Shown here: positions 9,031-18,190 of the stretch, piece after piece
How the letters are laid out: each line of letters opens with the position of its first letter
Position numbering within the stretch: position 1 is the stretch's first letter
Source: Thalassospira sp.
GTDB lineage: Bacteria; Pseudomonadota; Alphaproteobacteria; Rhodospirillales; Thalassospiraceae
Length of the DNA stretch: 64,000 nucleotides
Direction: 5' to 3'
Assembly (NCBI RefSeq): GCF_030690045.1
Contig: NZ_JAUYHK010000016.1
Span: forward strand, 62,001 to 126,000
The notes under the pieces: generated by a model
Told to the model about the DNA's origin: nothing
The model's input: the letters and a program-made list of their open reading frames with translations, nothing else
The model's database searches: none
Program-made: the position numbers and the translations under genes

Positions 9031-9974
9031 CAAACGGCGCGTTTCGGGCGTTTGGTTGCCTGCCAGATGCCAAGGGCAATCAGGGCAATGCCACCCAGAT
9101 GAAACAGATGCAATTGTTCGCCCAGAAACACGATGGCAAGCCCGCTTGCGAAAACCGGCATCAGATACAGGAAGACCCCGGCATTGGCAGGCCCCACCGC
9201 CGCCACACCCCGGTTCCAGAACAAATATCCCAAAAAGGCCGGACCGACGCCGATATAGAAAATTTTCAGCAAATCCGGCCATGCCGGGTCAAGGCGGGTG
9301 AAAAAAGGTTGCCCGTCCACAAGAACCGACCAGACATAAAACGGTGCCAGATACACAAGCCCGATCAGGGCGGACACAAACACCAGGCTCAGCGGATTAA
9401 CCCCCTTGGGCGCATTTTTCAGCAGCATCGAATACACCGCCCAGATCATCGCCGAGACCAGGGCAAACAGATCGCCTGAAACAAAATCCATTTTCAGGAT
9501 CACCGACAAATCGCCCTTGGCAATAATCACCGCCGTCCCGATTCCGGCAACCAGAACCCCGACCCATTGCCGCAATCCCGGTTTGTCCTTTGTCAGCAAG
9601 GCCGCAAACAACAATACCCAGACCGGCGTGGTCGCATTCAAAAGCCCGGTATTGACCGCCGTGGTGTTATAGGCCGCCAGATAAATCATGATGGTGAACA
9701 TGAAAATACCCACCGTGCCGATCAGAAACATCGACCGCCATGCCGCCCGCATCACCACCAGATCGTGCCGTAAATGCCGTGCGCAAACCGGCAACAGCAA
9801 CAACACCGCCACCACCCAGCGCCAGAAGGACAGGGCCGCCAGCGGCACGGTTTCATTAACCCCGCGCGCCACCACATGGTTCGACCCCCACATCAGCGCA
9901 CAGCCAATCAGCATCAGATAGGCGACGGTCAGGGATGTCTGTCTGTTTCTTGCCGGGGTCAATTCTTTTGGCAA
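9030..9974 (-). CDS. EamA/DMT family transporter
   Basis: Inner-membrane drug/metabolite transporter of 314 residues with about ten hydrophobic helices in two repeated EamA halves (about residues 18-150 and 165-300). It begins MLIGCALMWGSNHVVARGV, typical of the family. Substrate cannot be read from sequence; relatives export amino acids or metabolites. The start is TTG at 9974 with a good GAGGAAA ribosome binding site 8 bases away. It lies 21 bases downstream of the ChaC-like gene on the same strand and may be co-transcribed with it. Confidence 0.9.
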   Translation of the reverse strand: MPKELTPARNRQTSLTVAYLMLIGCALMWGSNHVVARGVNETVPLAALSFWRWVVAVLLLLPVCARHLRHDLVVMRAAWRSMFLIGTVGIFMFTIMIYLAAYNTTAVNTGLLNATTPVWVLLFAALLTKDKPGLRQWVGVLVAGIGTAVIIAKGDLSVILKMDFVSGDLFALVSAMIWAVYSMLLKNAPKGVNPLSLVFVSALIGLVYLAPFYVWSVLVDGQPFFTRLDPAWPDLLKIFYIGVGPAFLGYLFWNRGVAAVGPANAGVFLYLMPVFASGLAIVFLGEQLHLFHLGGIALIALGIWQATKRPKRAV

Positions 9975-9995
9975 AACGATTTCCTCTCGGTGCGG

Positions 9996-10556
9996 TTAAA
10001 TCCCGGCACCCATATTCAGCACGCCATATTCCCGCCGCACCAGCGCCATCAGATCATGCAGCGGCGGGTCAACAATCCCCATCTGATCCAGATGACAGAC
10101 GGTATTTTCCAGATATTCCAGATTGGGGCCGATACTGCCATGTGCCGCCGTGATGATTTCAGCCGCCTGGCGCAACGGCATATTGCCGGCATATTGCGGA
10201 TGGGCTGGATCGGCGACATAGGTATGGGCGATCACGGTGCGGCCATCGGCAAATTCCACCGGCACATCGACAGGGATATAGGTATTGGTCACCAGTTCAC
10301 GTTCATCAAGATACGCCTTGACCATCGGCCAGTTCGCCGCAGCAATCCGAAACGCCATACCATGACATTCCCCGCCCCCGGACAGGCCCAGAACCAGTCC
10401 CGGATTTTCCGGTGTCCCGCGATAATGGTGGGAATAAATGCAAAAAGACCGGTGATAGCCCCGCAACAGCGACTGAACACTTTCCTCACAGGTAAAGCCG
10501 GGCCGCCATAACAGCGAACCATAGCCAAAGACCCATTTGTCGTCTTGTTGCGTCAC
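9996..10556 (-). CDS. ChaC-like gamma-glutamylcyclotransferase
   Basis: A 186-residue protein of the ChaC/GGCT family, which breaks down glutathione to 5-oxoproline and Cys-Gly or acts on other gamma-glutamyl compounds. The substrate-loop motif WVFGYGSLLWRPGF is at residues 8-21, and the catalytic glutamate is expected around YLDERELVTNTY. Translation starts at a GTG with GGAGGA directly upstream. It sits between two EamA transporters on the same strand; a link to export of amino acids released from glutathione is only an inference. Confidence 0.88.
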   Translation of the reverse strand: MTQQDDKWVFGYGSLLWRPGFTCEESVQSLLRGYHRSFCIYSHHYRGTPENPGLVLGLSGGGECHGMAFRIAAANWPMVKAYLDERELVTNTYIPVDVPVEFADGRTVIAHTYVADPAHPQYAGNMPLRQAAEIITAAHGSIGPNLEYLENTVCHLDQMGIVDPPLHDLMALVRREYGVLNMGAGI

Positions 10557-10573
10557 CTTATCCTCCGTCCGGC

Positions 10574-11461
10574 TTAGCGTTTGCCCATCACCATTGCCAC
10601 CCCAAGGGCGGCAATACCAAACCCGGCAAACCCCAAAACGCCAAGCTGTTCATCAAACAAAAGCCAGGCAAACATCGCCGCTGTTGGCGGCACCAGATAA
10701 AACATGCTGGCGACCCGGGTGGCTTCGCCCTGCCGAATCAGAGCCATCAACAGCATGATCGCACCAATCGACAACACCAGAACCAGCCACGCCATCACCA
10801 ACACGAAATCAGTGGTCCAGTCAACCTGCCGGGTTTCAAGGGCAAAGGCCCCAATCGCCACCACCGCACTGGCCGCCACATATTGAATGACGGTGCCGCT
10901 GCGCAAATCCATGCCGGTGCAGAACCGTTTCTGGTAAATCGTGCCTGCCGATATGCCAAACAATCCAAACACCGCCAGGGCCAACCCGCCCGTCGTAATG
11001 CCAACCCCGGCATCAATTTTCGGCAGCAAAACCATCGCCACGCCCGCCAGACCGAATACCAGACCCAGCCATTGCCGTCCCGTCACCCGTTCGCCCAGCA
11101 AGGCCCCGACAACCGATGCCGTCAGAACCGGCTGCAACCCGGCAATCAGGGCGGCCAGACCGGCCGGAAGACCGGTATCGATGGCGGCAAAAATCCCGCC
11201 CAGATAAATGCCATGCACCAGCGCCCCGACCACGGCAATATGCCCGGCCTCGCGCCAGCTTTTGGGCCAGCGCGCCCCCATCATCAAAACAACCGGCACC
11301 ATCAGAACAATGACGATCAAAAACCGGATCAGAAGAAAGGTAAAAGGTTCGGCATAAGGCAGGCCGAATTTGGCCCCGACAAAGCCGGTGCTCCAAAGAA
11401 ACACAAAAACAAAGGGCATGATCCGGCCAAAAGCCGGGTGATCGGTGGCGGACATCATCAT
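10574..11461 (-). CDS. EamA/DMT family transporter
   Basis: Second inner-membrane EamA-family transporter, 295 residues with about ten helices in two repeats. It opens with FVFLWSTGFVGAKFGLPYAEPFTFL, a typical family start. It follows tyrC by 57 bases on the same strand and precedes the ChaC gene by 17, so it may be the tail of the aromatic/histidine operon. Export of an amino acid or aromatic metabolite is possible but unproven. Three consecutive ATG codons open the frame, and AGGAAT precedes them. Confidence 0.9.
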   Translation of the reverse strand: MMMSATDHPAFGRIMPFVFVFLWSTGFVGAKFGLPYAEPFTFLLIRFLIVIVLMVPVVLMMGARWPKSWREAGHIAVVGALVHGIYLGGIFAAIDTGLPAGLAALIAGLQPVLTASVVGALLGERVTGRQWLGLVFGLAGVAMVLLPKIDAGVGITTGGLALAVFGLFGISAGTIYQKRFCTGMDLRSGTVIQYVAASAVVAIGAFALETRQVDWTTDFVLVMAWLVLVLSIGAIMLLMALIRQGEATRVASMFYLVPPTAAMFAWLLFDEQLGVLGFAGFGIAALGVAMVMGKR

Positions 11462-11518
11462 ATTCCTGTCAGGGACGGGGACGACACGGCAAGGTGGGGC
11501 CTGCGCCCGCCGTCACCC

Positions 11519-12514
11519 TCAGTCTTTTTTGAGTGTTTCAGTCTGATTGTCGGCCGGTGCGACCTTGACCGCATTGCCTGCGTTTTGGCGGGCCTCGCCT
11601 TCGGCCGAAAAACTGGTGAAATACTGCCCGGCATCGACAATACCGCGCCGGATTTCGCGGGTCCGGGTGAACAGATCAAACAATTTGTCCCCTTCGCCCC
11701 AGCGAATGGCGCGTTGCAGGGCCATCAAATCTTCCTGAAAGCGGCCGAGAACTTCCAGAACCGCCTCGCGGTTGTTCAGAAACACATCGCGCCACATCGT
11801 CGGATCAGATGCGGCAATACGGGTGAAATCGCGAAACCCCGTTGCCGAAAACTTGATGACTTCCTGACGCAGGGCATCTTCCAGATCGGTCGCCGTCCCG
11901 ACAATGGTATAGGCAATCAGATGCGGCAAATGCGATGTAATGCCCAGAATGCGATCATGATGGTCGGCATCCATGCATTCCACCATCATGCCGCAGGCTT
12001 CCCACAACGCCCGGACTTTTTCGGTCGCCGCCGTGTTTTCACCGGGGATCGGCGTCAGAATGCACCAGCGTCCCTCGAACAATTCCGGAAAACCCGAATC
12101 CGGGCCAGAATGTTCGGTCCCGGCCAATGGATGGCCGGGCACGAAATGCACCCCCTGATCCAGATGCGGGGCGATGTCGCGAATGACGGCCTGTTTGACC
12201 GATCCGACATCCGAAACAATCGCACCCTTTTTCAGGTTTCCGGTCAATTGCGCGCCAATCGTTTCATTGGCCCCGACCGGCGCGCAGATCATCACCAGAT
12301 CGGCATCTTTGACCGCTGTTTTAATGTCGCAACAGGCCGCATTGGCAATACCCAGTTCCAGAACCCGGTCACGGGTTGCCTCACTGCGCACCGCACAGGT
12401 GATTTTGCCCGCCAAACCATCGCGGATCATCCGGCGTGCCAGCGACGAGCCAATCAGGCCCATGCCGATAAAAGCAACATTTTCAAAAAGCGGTGCCGAT
12501 GCAGATAAGGTCAT
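11519..12514 (-). CDS. tyrC: Prephenate/arogenate dehydrogenase
   Basis: NAD(P)-dependent enzyme of tyrosine synthesis that oxidatively decarboxylates prephenate or cyclohexadienyl compounds. The 331-residue protein starts with the Rossmann fold VAFIGMGLIGSSLARRM (about residues 13-29). It contains the conserved HPLAGTEHSG segment with the catalytic histidine region, near residues 138-147, and a helical C-terminal dimerisation domain with GFRDFTRIAASDP. No ACT domain is present. It starts 1 base after the hisC stop, in the order chorismate mutase-hisC-tyrC. Prephenate versus arogenate preference cannot be told from this reading. Confidence 0.93.
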   Translation of the reverse strand: MTLSASAPLFENVAFIGMGLIGSSLARRMIRDGLAGKITCAVRSEATRDRVLELGIANAACCDIKTAVKDADLVMICAPVGANETIGAQLTGNLKKGAIVSDVGSVKQAVIRDIAPHLDQGVHFVPGHPLAGTEHSGPDSGFPELFEGRWCILTPIPGENTAATEKVRALWEACGMMVECMDADHHDRILGITSHLPHLIAYTIVGTATDLEDALRQEVIKFSATGFRDFTRIAASDPTMWRDVFLNNREAVLEVLGRFQEDLMALQRAIRWGEGDKLFDLFTRTREIRRGIVDAGQYFTSFSAEGEARQNAGNAVKVAPADNQTETLKKD

Positions 12515-12515
12515 T

Positions 12516-13613
12516 TCATGAATTCACAAAGTCTTTGATCGCTTGCAGGCAGATTTGCATTTCTTCCTGCGTCCCGATGGAAATCCGCAACATTTGCGAC
12601 AGGCCATAGGCCCCGATCTTGCGCGGAATAACCCCGCGTTCCATCAGGAAATCATTGGCGGCATCGGCATCGCGGCCCGCCTCACGCGGGAATTCAACCA
12701 TGACAAAATTGCCATAGGACGGATGGGCAATCAGCCCCGGCAATTTGCCGATTTCATCGCGGAACCATTCACGGGTTTCGGTATTGTGGCGCACACAGGC
12801 ATCGACAAAATCATCGTCGTCAAGGGCGGCCAGACCGGCTTCCTGTGTCGGCAGGGCGACGTTGAACGGATTGCGCAACCGTTGCAAAACATCGGCCACA
12901 TCAACCGGGGCATAACACCAGCCCAGACGAATCCCCCCCAGACCGTAAATCTTGGAGAATGTCCGCGTCATCACGGTATTTTTGCCCGCCCGCACCAGTT
13001 CAATCCCGGCGGTGTAATCTTCCTGCCCGGTCATGAATTCGGCATAGGCCGCATCAATCACCAACAGGATATCCTCGCGCAATCCGGCGCGCAGGCGGGC
13101 CATTTCGGCACTGGTGATATAGGTGCCGGTCGGGTTGTTCGGATTGGCGACAAAAACGATTTTGGTTTTATCCGTCACCGCCGCCAACAATGCATCGACA
13201 CTGGTGGTCATATGGGTTTCGGCCGCCGTAACCGGCACCGCACCCACGCCCTTGGCGGTGATCGGATACATCAGGAATCCGTGCTGCGAATACAGAACCT
13301 CGTCACCCGGCCCGGCATAGGCCCGGATCAACAGCGTGATCAGTTCATCGGACCCGGCACCACAAACAATCTGACCGGCTTCAAGATCGTATTTTTCTGC
13401 CAGTTTCTGGCGTAACGCATCACAACCGCCATCCGGATAACGATGCAGCTTGTCCGCCGATTTGCGCAGGGCCTCAATCGCCTTGGGGCTGGGGCCAAAT
13501 GCGCCTTCGTTCGACGACAGCTTGATGATCCGGGTTGCCCCCTTGCTGCTGGATTTACCACCCTGATAGGGGGCAATATCAAGAATACCGGGGCGGGGGA
13601 TGGGCGCAGTCAT
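12516..13613 (-). CDS. hisC: Histidinol-phosphate aminotransferase
   Basis: Class II PLP-dependent aminotransferase, 365 residues. It interconverts imidazole-acetol phosphate and histidinol phosphate, and in aromatic clusters often also transaminates aromatic keto acids. Seen are LSSNEGAFGPSP near the start, the pyridoxal pocket AGSDELI, NPNNPTGTY, and the PLP lysine in TRTFSKIYGLGGIRLGW. Its place between chorismate mutase and prephenate dehydrogenase suggests aromatic transamination as a main or second job. CAGGAG precedes the ATG. Confidence 0.94.
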   Translation of the reverse strand: MTAPIPRPGILDIAPYQGGKSSSKGATRIIKLSSNEGAFGPSPKAIEALRKSADKLHRYPDGGCDALRQKLAEKYDLEAGQIVCGAGSDELITLLIRAYAGPGDEVLYSQHGFLMYPITAKGVGAVPVTAAETHMTTSVDALLAAVTDKTKIVFVANPNNPTGTYITSAEMARLRAGLREDILLVIDAAYAEFMTGQEDYTAGIELVRAGKNTVMTRTFSKIYGLGGIRLGWCYAPVDVADVLQRLRNPFNVALPTQEAGLAALDDDDFVDACVRHNTETREWFRDEIGKLPGLIAHPSYGNFVMVEFPREAGRDADAANDFLMERGVIPRKIGAYGLSQMLRISIGTQEEMQICLQAIKDFVNS

Positions 13614-13618
13614 TCGGG

Positions 13619-14530
13619 TTACTCCTGGATGTGGTCTTCGGTCAGGGCCGTGCTGGAAACAGGTACGGCATAGGCACCAATCACCTGAATCCCGGTCACG
13701 TCAAGTCCGGTTTTATGCAGCGATTGCGCAAACGGGCCGGATTCATGACATACAAAGCCCGGTACATCGATCAGAACAAAGCGGCGATCATGATCCTCAT
13801 CGCGCACATCGCCCAGAATTTCGGCATCCGGACAGGCCTGCGCAATTTTTTTATGAACGGTATCGCGCGAAATACCGGCGGAAATCTCCGCCACAAACAG
13901 GGTGCGGTCATCGCCGCTGGGTTCCAGATCAATCGCGGCCAGAACAAAGCCTTCGGTATCCTGTCCGCGCCCGACCGGACGCCCGCCAAACGGCAATTTC
14001 GACACGATTTTCACCCGGCTGTGATCGCCGGGCAACCGCCACCACGGATGATCTTCGCCCGGCACGGGTTTGGGAAACACACCAACCGCAACCCGCCCTT
14101 CTTCAAGGGCATGAAAGGCCTCAAGAGCAGTATCAAATTCGATGATGTCGTTCAAACAGCCAAAATTCAGCCGCGCCAGTTCCCAGCAATCCACCCCGTC
14201 GGCATTGCGGCACAGTGCCACGGTATAAGGCGCTTCAAGGCGGGTTCCCGCCGCAATCATTTCGCGCCAGATCTGGATCAATGCCGTTTTGGGAAAGGCC
14301 CCCTGATGGCGATCCACAAGGGTCCGCATGATCCGTGCTTCGCGCGCCGGACGATAAGGTACGCGGACCTTTCCGCCTGCGGCAATCTGCCGGTCCTTGA
14401 AGGCCCCAACCTGTTGCACCACGGCGGTACGCCGAATGATCAGCGCCTGAATCGCCTGATCGATATCATCGATTTCCGCCCGAAGGTCATCAAGGTCCGG
14501 ATGTGCCGGTTTTGTGTCGATCTGCGCCAT
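13619..14530 (-). CDS. Chorismate mutase with prephenate-dehydratase-like C-terminal region
   Basis: A 303-residue protein. Residues about 13-100 form an AroQ-type chorismate mutase domain (DLDDLRAEIDDIDQAIQALI, then a conserved Arg/Lys pattern). The rest resembles a prephenate dehydratase plus regulatory domain (ALEEGRVAVGVFPKPVP is like the PDT segment before its catalytic part). The usual TRF catalytic motif reads DTEGFVLA, so dehydratase activity is doubtful. The frame extends to 14614, but the ATG at 14530 has AAGAG upstream and begins the conserved part. It is first in the chorismate mutase-hisC-tyrC operon (5-base gap to hisC) and divergent from metX. Prephenate made here would feed TyrC. 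Confidence 0.85.
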   Translation of the reverse strand: MAQIDTKPAHPDLDDLRAEIDDIDQAIQALIIRRTAVVQQVGAFKDRQIAAGGKVRVPYRPAREARIMRTLVDRHQGAFPKTALIQIWREMIAAGTRLEAPYTVALCRNADGVDCWELARLNFGCLNDIIEFDTALEAFHALEEGRVAVGVFPKPVPGEDHPWWRLPGDHSRVKIVSKLPFGGRPVGRGQDTEGFVLAAIDLEPSGDDRTLFVAEISAGISRDTVHKKIAQACPDAEILGDVRDEDHDRRFVLIDVPGFVCHESGPFAQSLHKTGLDVTGIQVIGAYAVPVSSTALTEDHIQE

Positions 14531-14675
14531 GATCTGCTCTTTTGCCAAACGGCGCCCAGTATTAGGACACAGCGGTTGAAAAGCAAAGAAAAGATTGACT
14601 AAATGCAGGGGCATCCATAGCTAGAACCAATAGATTTTTGCCAACCCTTGGCCCGACCAGAAGAAAGCACCCTTC

Positions 14676-15836
14676 ATGCTGATTGCTGCCAGCACCGATC
14701 AACGCCGCATCTTGCCGGGACACCAGATTGTTCTGGGCGAAACCGACAGGCTGCGCCTTGACAGCGGCATCGAATTTGGCCCCTTCATCCTTGCCTATCA
14801 GACCTATGGCACCCTGAATGCCGACAAATCCAACGCCATCCTGATTTGCCACGCCCTGACCGGCGATCAATATGTTGCCGATGATGTGCATCCGATCACC
14901 GGCAAGGAAGGCTGGTGGCGGGAAATTGTCGGGCCGGGCAAGATTGTCGATACCGACAAATATTATGTCATCTGCCCCAATGTCATTGGTGGCTGTATGG
15001 GCAGCAGCGGCCCCAAGGACACCAACCCGGTCACCGGCAAGCCGTGGGCGCTGGATTTCCCTGTGGTGACGATTGCCGATATGGTGCGTGCCCAGGCGAT
15101 GCTGATCGATCATATAGGCATCGACAGCCTGTTTGCGGTAATTGGCGGGTCAATGGGTGGCATGCAGGTTCTCGAATGGTGCAAAAGTTATCCGGACCGG
15201 GTATTTGCCGCCGCCCCGATTGCCACATCCTTTCGCCATTCCGCGCAAAATATCGCCTTTCACGAAGTCGGACGACAGGCCGTAATGGCCGATCCGGACT
15301 GGTGCGGCGGCAATTATTTGCAGGAAGGCAAGAAACCGGCACGCGGCCTTGCCGTGGCCCGGATGACGGCGCATATCACCTATCTGTCCGAACAGGCATT
15401 GCACCGCAAATTTGGCCGCAAATTGCAAAATCGCGGTGCCATCACCTACAGCTTCGACCATGATTTCCAGATCGAAAGCTATTTGCGCCATCAGGGCAAA
15501 GCCTTTGTCGATCGTTTTGACGCCAACAGTTATCTGTATATCACCCGGGCGATGGATTATTTTGATCTGTCGGTCGAATATGACGGGCGACTGGCCGAAG
15601 CCTTCACCGGCAGCAAAACCCGGTTCTGCGTCATTTCCTTTTCCAGCGACTGGTGCTTTACCACGGCGGAAAGCCGCATTCTGGCGCATGCGCTGAATGC
15701 CGCATCGTGCAATGTCAGTTGTGTGGAAATCGAAAGCGACAAGGGCCATGATGCCTTTTTGCTCGATGAACCTGATTTCCACATGGTGCTGAGCGGTTTC
15801 ATTACCGGTGCCGCCGAAAGCCGGGGATTGAAATAA
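14676..15836 (+). CDS. metX: Homoserine O-acyltransferase MetX
   Basis: Alpha/beta-hydrolase-fold acyltransferase that activates homoserine (acetyl or succinyl donor) for methionine synthesis. At 386 residues it has the normal length. The nucleophile elbow [12 protein letters not shown] places the serine at residue 159. The triad aspartate lies in FSSDWCF (about 325) and the histidine in KGHDAFLLD (about 358). metW follows 4 bases later, the standard alphaproteobacterial pairing. The donor choice cannot be decided from these motifs alone, since some MetX proteins use succinyl-CoA. The 145-bp upstream region was examined for a SAM-II riboswitch without a convincing match. Confidence 0.96.
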   Translation: MLIAASTDQRRILPGHQIVLGETDRLRLDSGIEFGPFILAYQTYGTLNADKSNAILICHALTGDQYVADDVHPITGKEGWWREIVGPGKIVDTDKYYVICPNVIGGCMGSSGPKDTNPVTGKPWALDFPVVTIADMVRAQAMLIDHIGIDSLFAVIGGSMGGMQVLEWCKSYPDRVFAAAPIATSFRHSAQNIAFHEVGRQAVMADPDWCGGNYLQEGKKPARGLAVARMTAHITYLSEQALHRKFGRKLQNRGAITYSFDHDFQIESYLRHQGKAFVDRFDANSYLYITRAMDYFDLSVEYDGRLAEAFTGSKTRFCVISFSSDWCFTTAESRILAHALNAASCNVSCVEIESDKGHDAFLLDEPDFHMVLSGFITGAAESRGLK

Positions 15837-15840
15837 CACC

Positions 15841-16500
15841 ATGACCGATATTACCCCTGCCACCACTGCCGTCATCGCCAATACCACCGGTTCAAACGAC
15901 CGTATCCGGGTCGATTTGCAACTGATCGCCGAGATGGTCGCGCCGGCGTCGCGTGTTCTTGATATCGGGTGCGGCGATGGGGAATTGCTGGCCTATCTCA
16001 AACGCACCAAACGGGTCGATGGGCGCGGGCTGGAACTGTCGAACGAAGGGGTGCGCAATTGCGTGGCGCAAGGATTGCCTGTCATGCAGGGCGACGCCGA
16101 CCGCGATTTGAAAGATTACCCGGACGGGGCGTTTGATTACGCCATCCTCAGCCAGACCTTGCAGGCAACCCAGCGGCCCAGGGACGTTCTGGGCGAATTG
16201 CTGCGCATCGGGCACAAGGCGATTGTGTCCTTTCCCAATTTCGGCCATTGGCGCGCCCGGTTTGACCTGATGTTTCGCGGACGCATGCCGCAAAACCCCA
16301 ATCTGCCGATCATGTGGTATGAAACCCCGAACATCCATTTTTGCACGGTGCGCGATTTCGTCGAATTGTGCGAGGAACTGGGTGTGAATATCGAACGGTC
16401 GATGGTTCTCAATGAATATGGGTCCAAAGTCAGCCTCGGCAGTCATTCGATCCTTGCCAATCTGTTTGGCAATCAGGGCCTGTTTATGTTGCGCCGCTAA
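15841..16500 (+). CDS. metW: Methionine biosynthesis protein MetW
   Basis: SAM-dependent methyltransferase-like protein of 219 residues that works with MetX in methionine synthesis. The SAM-binding motif VLDIGCGDGELLAYL spans about residues 39-53, followed by GRGLELSNEGV and FDYAILSQTLQATQRP, both characteristic of MetW. It starts 4 bases after metX and is certainly co-transcribed. Confidence 0.95.
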   Translation: MTDITPATTAVIANTTGSNDRIRVDLQLIAEMVAPASRVLDIGCGDGELLAYLKRTKRVDGRGLELSNEGVRNCVAQGLPVMQGDADRDLKDYPDGAFDYAILSQTLQATQRPRDVLGELLRIGHKAIVSFPNFGHWRARFDLMFRGRMPQNPNLPIMWYETPNIHFCTVRDFVELCEELGVNIERSMVLNEYGSKVSLGSHSILANLFGNQGLFMLRR

Positions 16501-16565
16501 AATTTTCACATTTGCCGCCGCCCGGCGTCAGGACAGACACCACCCAACCCAAGGGGGATTTGTCC

Positions 16566-17426
16566 ATGCGCCGGCATTCATTTCACCGTTTTTTACGGTT
16601 TCTGGTTTTACTGACCCTGTTGGGCGGCCTTGCCGCCTGTTCGCAAAAGGCCGAAGCCCTGCGTCTTTCGGTGCATCAGTTTGGCACGGCAACCGAAACG
16701 GCCTTTGACGCCTATGGCGATGCCCACACGGCGCAATTTGCCCCCGTCCCCAAATCCATATCGGCCCGGCAGGCGGATTTTATGGCCAATATCGAACAGT
16801 TTATCGGCACCGTCACGCCTGAAAACCTGCCGGTTTTGCTGGACCCCGATGCGGTGCGGATTGATCCGGCGGTCACACAGCAATGGCAAAATACCCTGCG
16901 CGATCTGCGCAATCAGTATCAGACCTTTGTCGCGATTTTCACCCGGATCGGTGACGGATCGGCGCTGGGTGCCAAGGCGGTTAAGGAATCCGGCCCGATC
17001 CTTGAAAAACTGCGCGGGCAACTTGATGCCATCGCCGCCGATCTGGCACAGAATGGTCCGCAATATCTGGTCCGGCGCGGGGCCCTGATTGCGCAACTCA
17101 ATCAAATCAACACCGCATCGCATGACAACGACAATGCCAAATCCCTGCATCTGCAAATCTGGTGGCAGGACTGGCAGGCCCTGATGGCGGCAGAACAGAC
17201 ATTACAGGCCGATACGCTGCGCAGTTTTCTGACGGCATCCGAACTGGGCGCACATCTGCAAACCCGGATTGATGCCTATGCACAGCTTGACATGACCGCC
17301 CTGATGGCCGCCGCCGCACAGGGAATATCCCTTGTCGATCACATCCATAACCTCAGCCCCGAGGAACTGATCACACAAGGCAGCGCCCTGATCAATACCG
17401 CCACCGGCACCGGAGACCCGCTATGA
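16566..17426 (+). CDS. Lipoprotein of unknown function
   Basis: I do not recognise a family. The 286-residue product begins with a basic N-terminus, a hydrophobic core and a lipobox LAAC with Cys25, so it is probably a lipoprotein. The mature part is almost all helical by composition (Ala, Leu, Gln rich; repeated LRDLRNQYQTF-type amphipathic segments), suggesting an elongated coiled or helical-bundle protein in the periplasm. The ATG at 16566 is chosen over the upstream frame because AAGGGGGA lies 9 bases before it and the signal peptide starts there. The next gene overlaps it by 4 bases, so the two are probably functional partners. Confidence 0.75.
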   Translation: MRRHSFHRFLRFLVLLTLLGGLAACSQKAEALRLSVHQFGTATETAFDAYGDAHTAQFAPVPKSISARQADFMANIEQFIGTVTPENLPVLLDPDAVRIDPAVTQQWQNTLRDLRNQYQTFVAIFTRIGDGSALGAKAVKESGPILEKLRGQLDAIAADLAQNGPQYLVRRGALIAQLNQINTASHDNDNAKSLHLQIWWQDWQALMAAEQTLQADTLRSFLTASELGAHLQTRIDAYAQLDMTALMAAAAQGISLVDHIHNLSPEELITQGSALINTATGTGDPL

Positions 17427-17713
17427 GCAACCTCGACCAATTGATCGAAACTGCAAAAAACAGCTTCGTCGCTATTGAGGCCGCCTATCAGGCCGCCGAT
17501 ATCAATGCCAAAGTCGCGATGGCCCCGCAACGCGATCAGGTCGCCAGCCAGCTGGTGGCCTTGCAGACGCGGCAGCTTAAACAAAATGCTTCGGCCATTA
17601 CCGATGACGACATTGCGCAAATGGCCGATTTGAAAAAACGGATCGACAATGCCGCCGAGATTCAGACCGCGCTGACCGGCTTTGTGTCGATTCTTGCGAA
17701 ATTTGTGCTTTAG
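17423..17713 (+). CDS. Small helical protein of unknown function
   Basis: A 96-residue, mostly helical protein without signal peptide or membrane helix. The pattern of Ala, Gln and Leu suggests a coiled coil. It overlaps the upstream lipoprotein gene by 4 bases (ATGA) and ends overlapping the convergent moaE gene by 4 bases. No family is recognised. Translational coupling suggests it works with the lipoprotein, although one is cytoplasmic and the other exported, so the link may be regulatory. Confidence 0.7.
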   Translation: MSNLDQLIETAKNSFVAIEAAYQAADINAKVAMAPQRDQVASQLVALQTRQLKQNASAITDDDIAQMADLKKRIDNAAEIQTALTGFVSILAKFVL

Positions 17714-18168
17714 GATTTTTGCCAGCGACCGGCAGCGGCATCATCGGAGTCTTTCGATGCCACCCAATTGTCGCCGTCCGGCGTTTCTTCCCGTTTCCAG
17801 AAAGGTGCGCGGGTTTTCAGAAAATCCATGATGAAGTCGCAGGCCTCGAACGCCGCCCGGCGATGGGCTGACAGGGTGATCACCAGAACAATCCGGTCCC
17901 CCGGTGCCAGCCGCCCGTAACGATGGACAATCCGCACATCGTCCAGCGGCCAGCGCCCGGCGGCTTCATCTGCGATTTTTTCAAGTTCACGTTCGGTCAT
18001 GCCGGGATAATGATCCAGCGTCATCGCCGAAACCGCCGCATCCCCCGCCACATCGCGCACCAGCCCGACAAAACTGACCGCCGCCCCGATATCGGTGCGG
18101 CCATCGGTCATCGCGGCCAGTTCCTGACCGGGATCGAAATCATGCTGTTGCACTGTGATGCGGGGCAT
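17710..18168 (-). CDS. moaE: Molybdopterin synthase catalytic subunit MoaE
   Basis: Large subunit of molybdopterin synthase, which inserts sulfur carried by MoaD into precursor Z in molybdenum cofactor synthesis. The 152-residue protein contains the family segments AAVSFVGLVRD, HYPGMTE, RYGRLAPGDRIVLV, AHRRAAFEAC and the lysine-rich active-site stretch KTRAPFWKREE. The ATG at 18168, with AAGGG 7 bases upstream, is preferred to a TTG two codons earlier. It follows pgsA closely. The small subunit gene moaD, which often lies between pgsA and moaE in relatives, is missing here. Confidence 0.94.
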   Translation of the reverse strand: MPRITVQQHDFDPGQELAAMTDGRTDIGAAVSFVGLVRDVAGDAAVSAMTLDHYPGMTERELEKIADEAAGRWPLDDVRIVHRYGRLAPGDRIVLVITLSAHRRAAFEACDFIMDFLKTRAPFWKREETPDGDNWVASKDSDDAAAGRWQKS

Positions 18169-18190
18169 CGCCAAACCCTTTTGCCGCCAT

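Noticed and set aside
10883-12508. 541-codon plus-strand open frame across tyrC and the EamA gene
   Set aside because: It is antisense to well-supported genes. Its product is rich in Arg, Gln, His and Asn with no domain, as expected for the mirror frame of GC-rich coding sequence.
14531-14675. Possible SAM-II or similar riboswitch upstream of metX
   Set aside because: SAM-II elements are common before metX in alphaproteobacteria, but the conserved core was not found in these 145 bases. A covariance search with the Rfam SAM models would decide.
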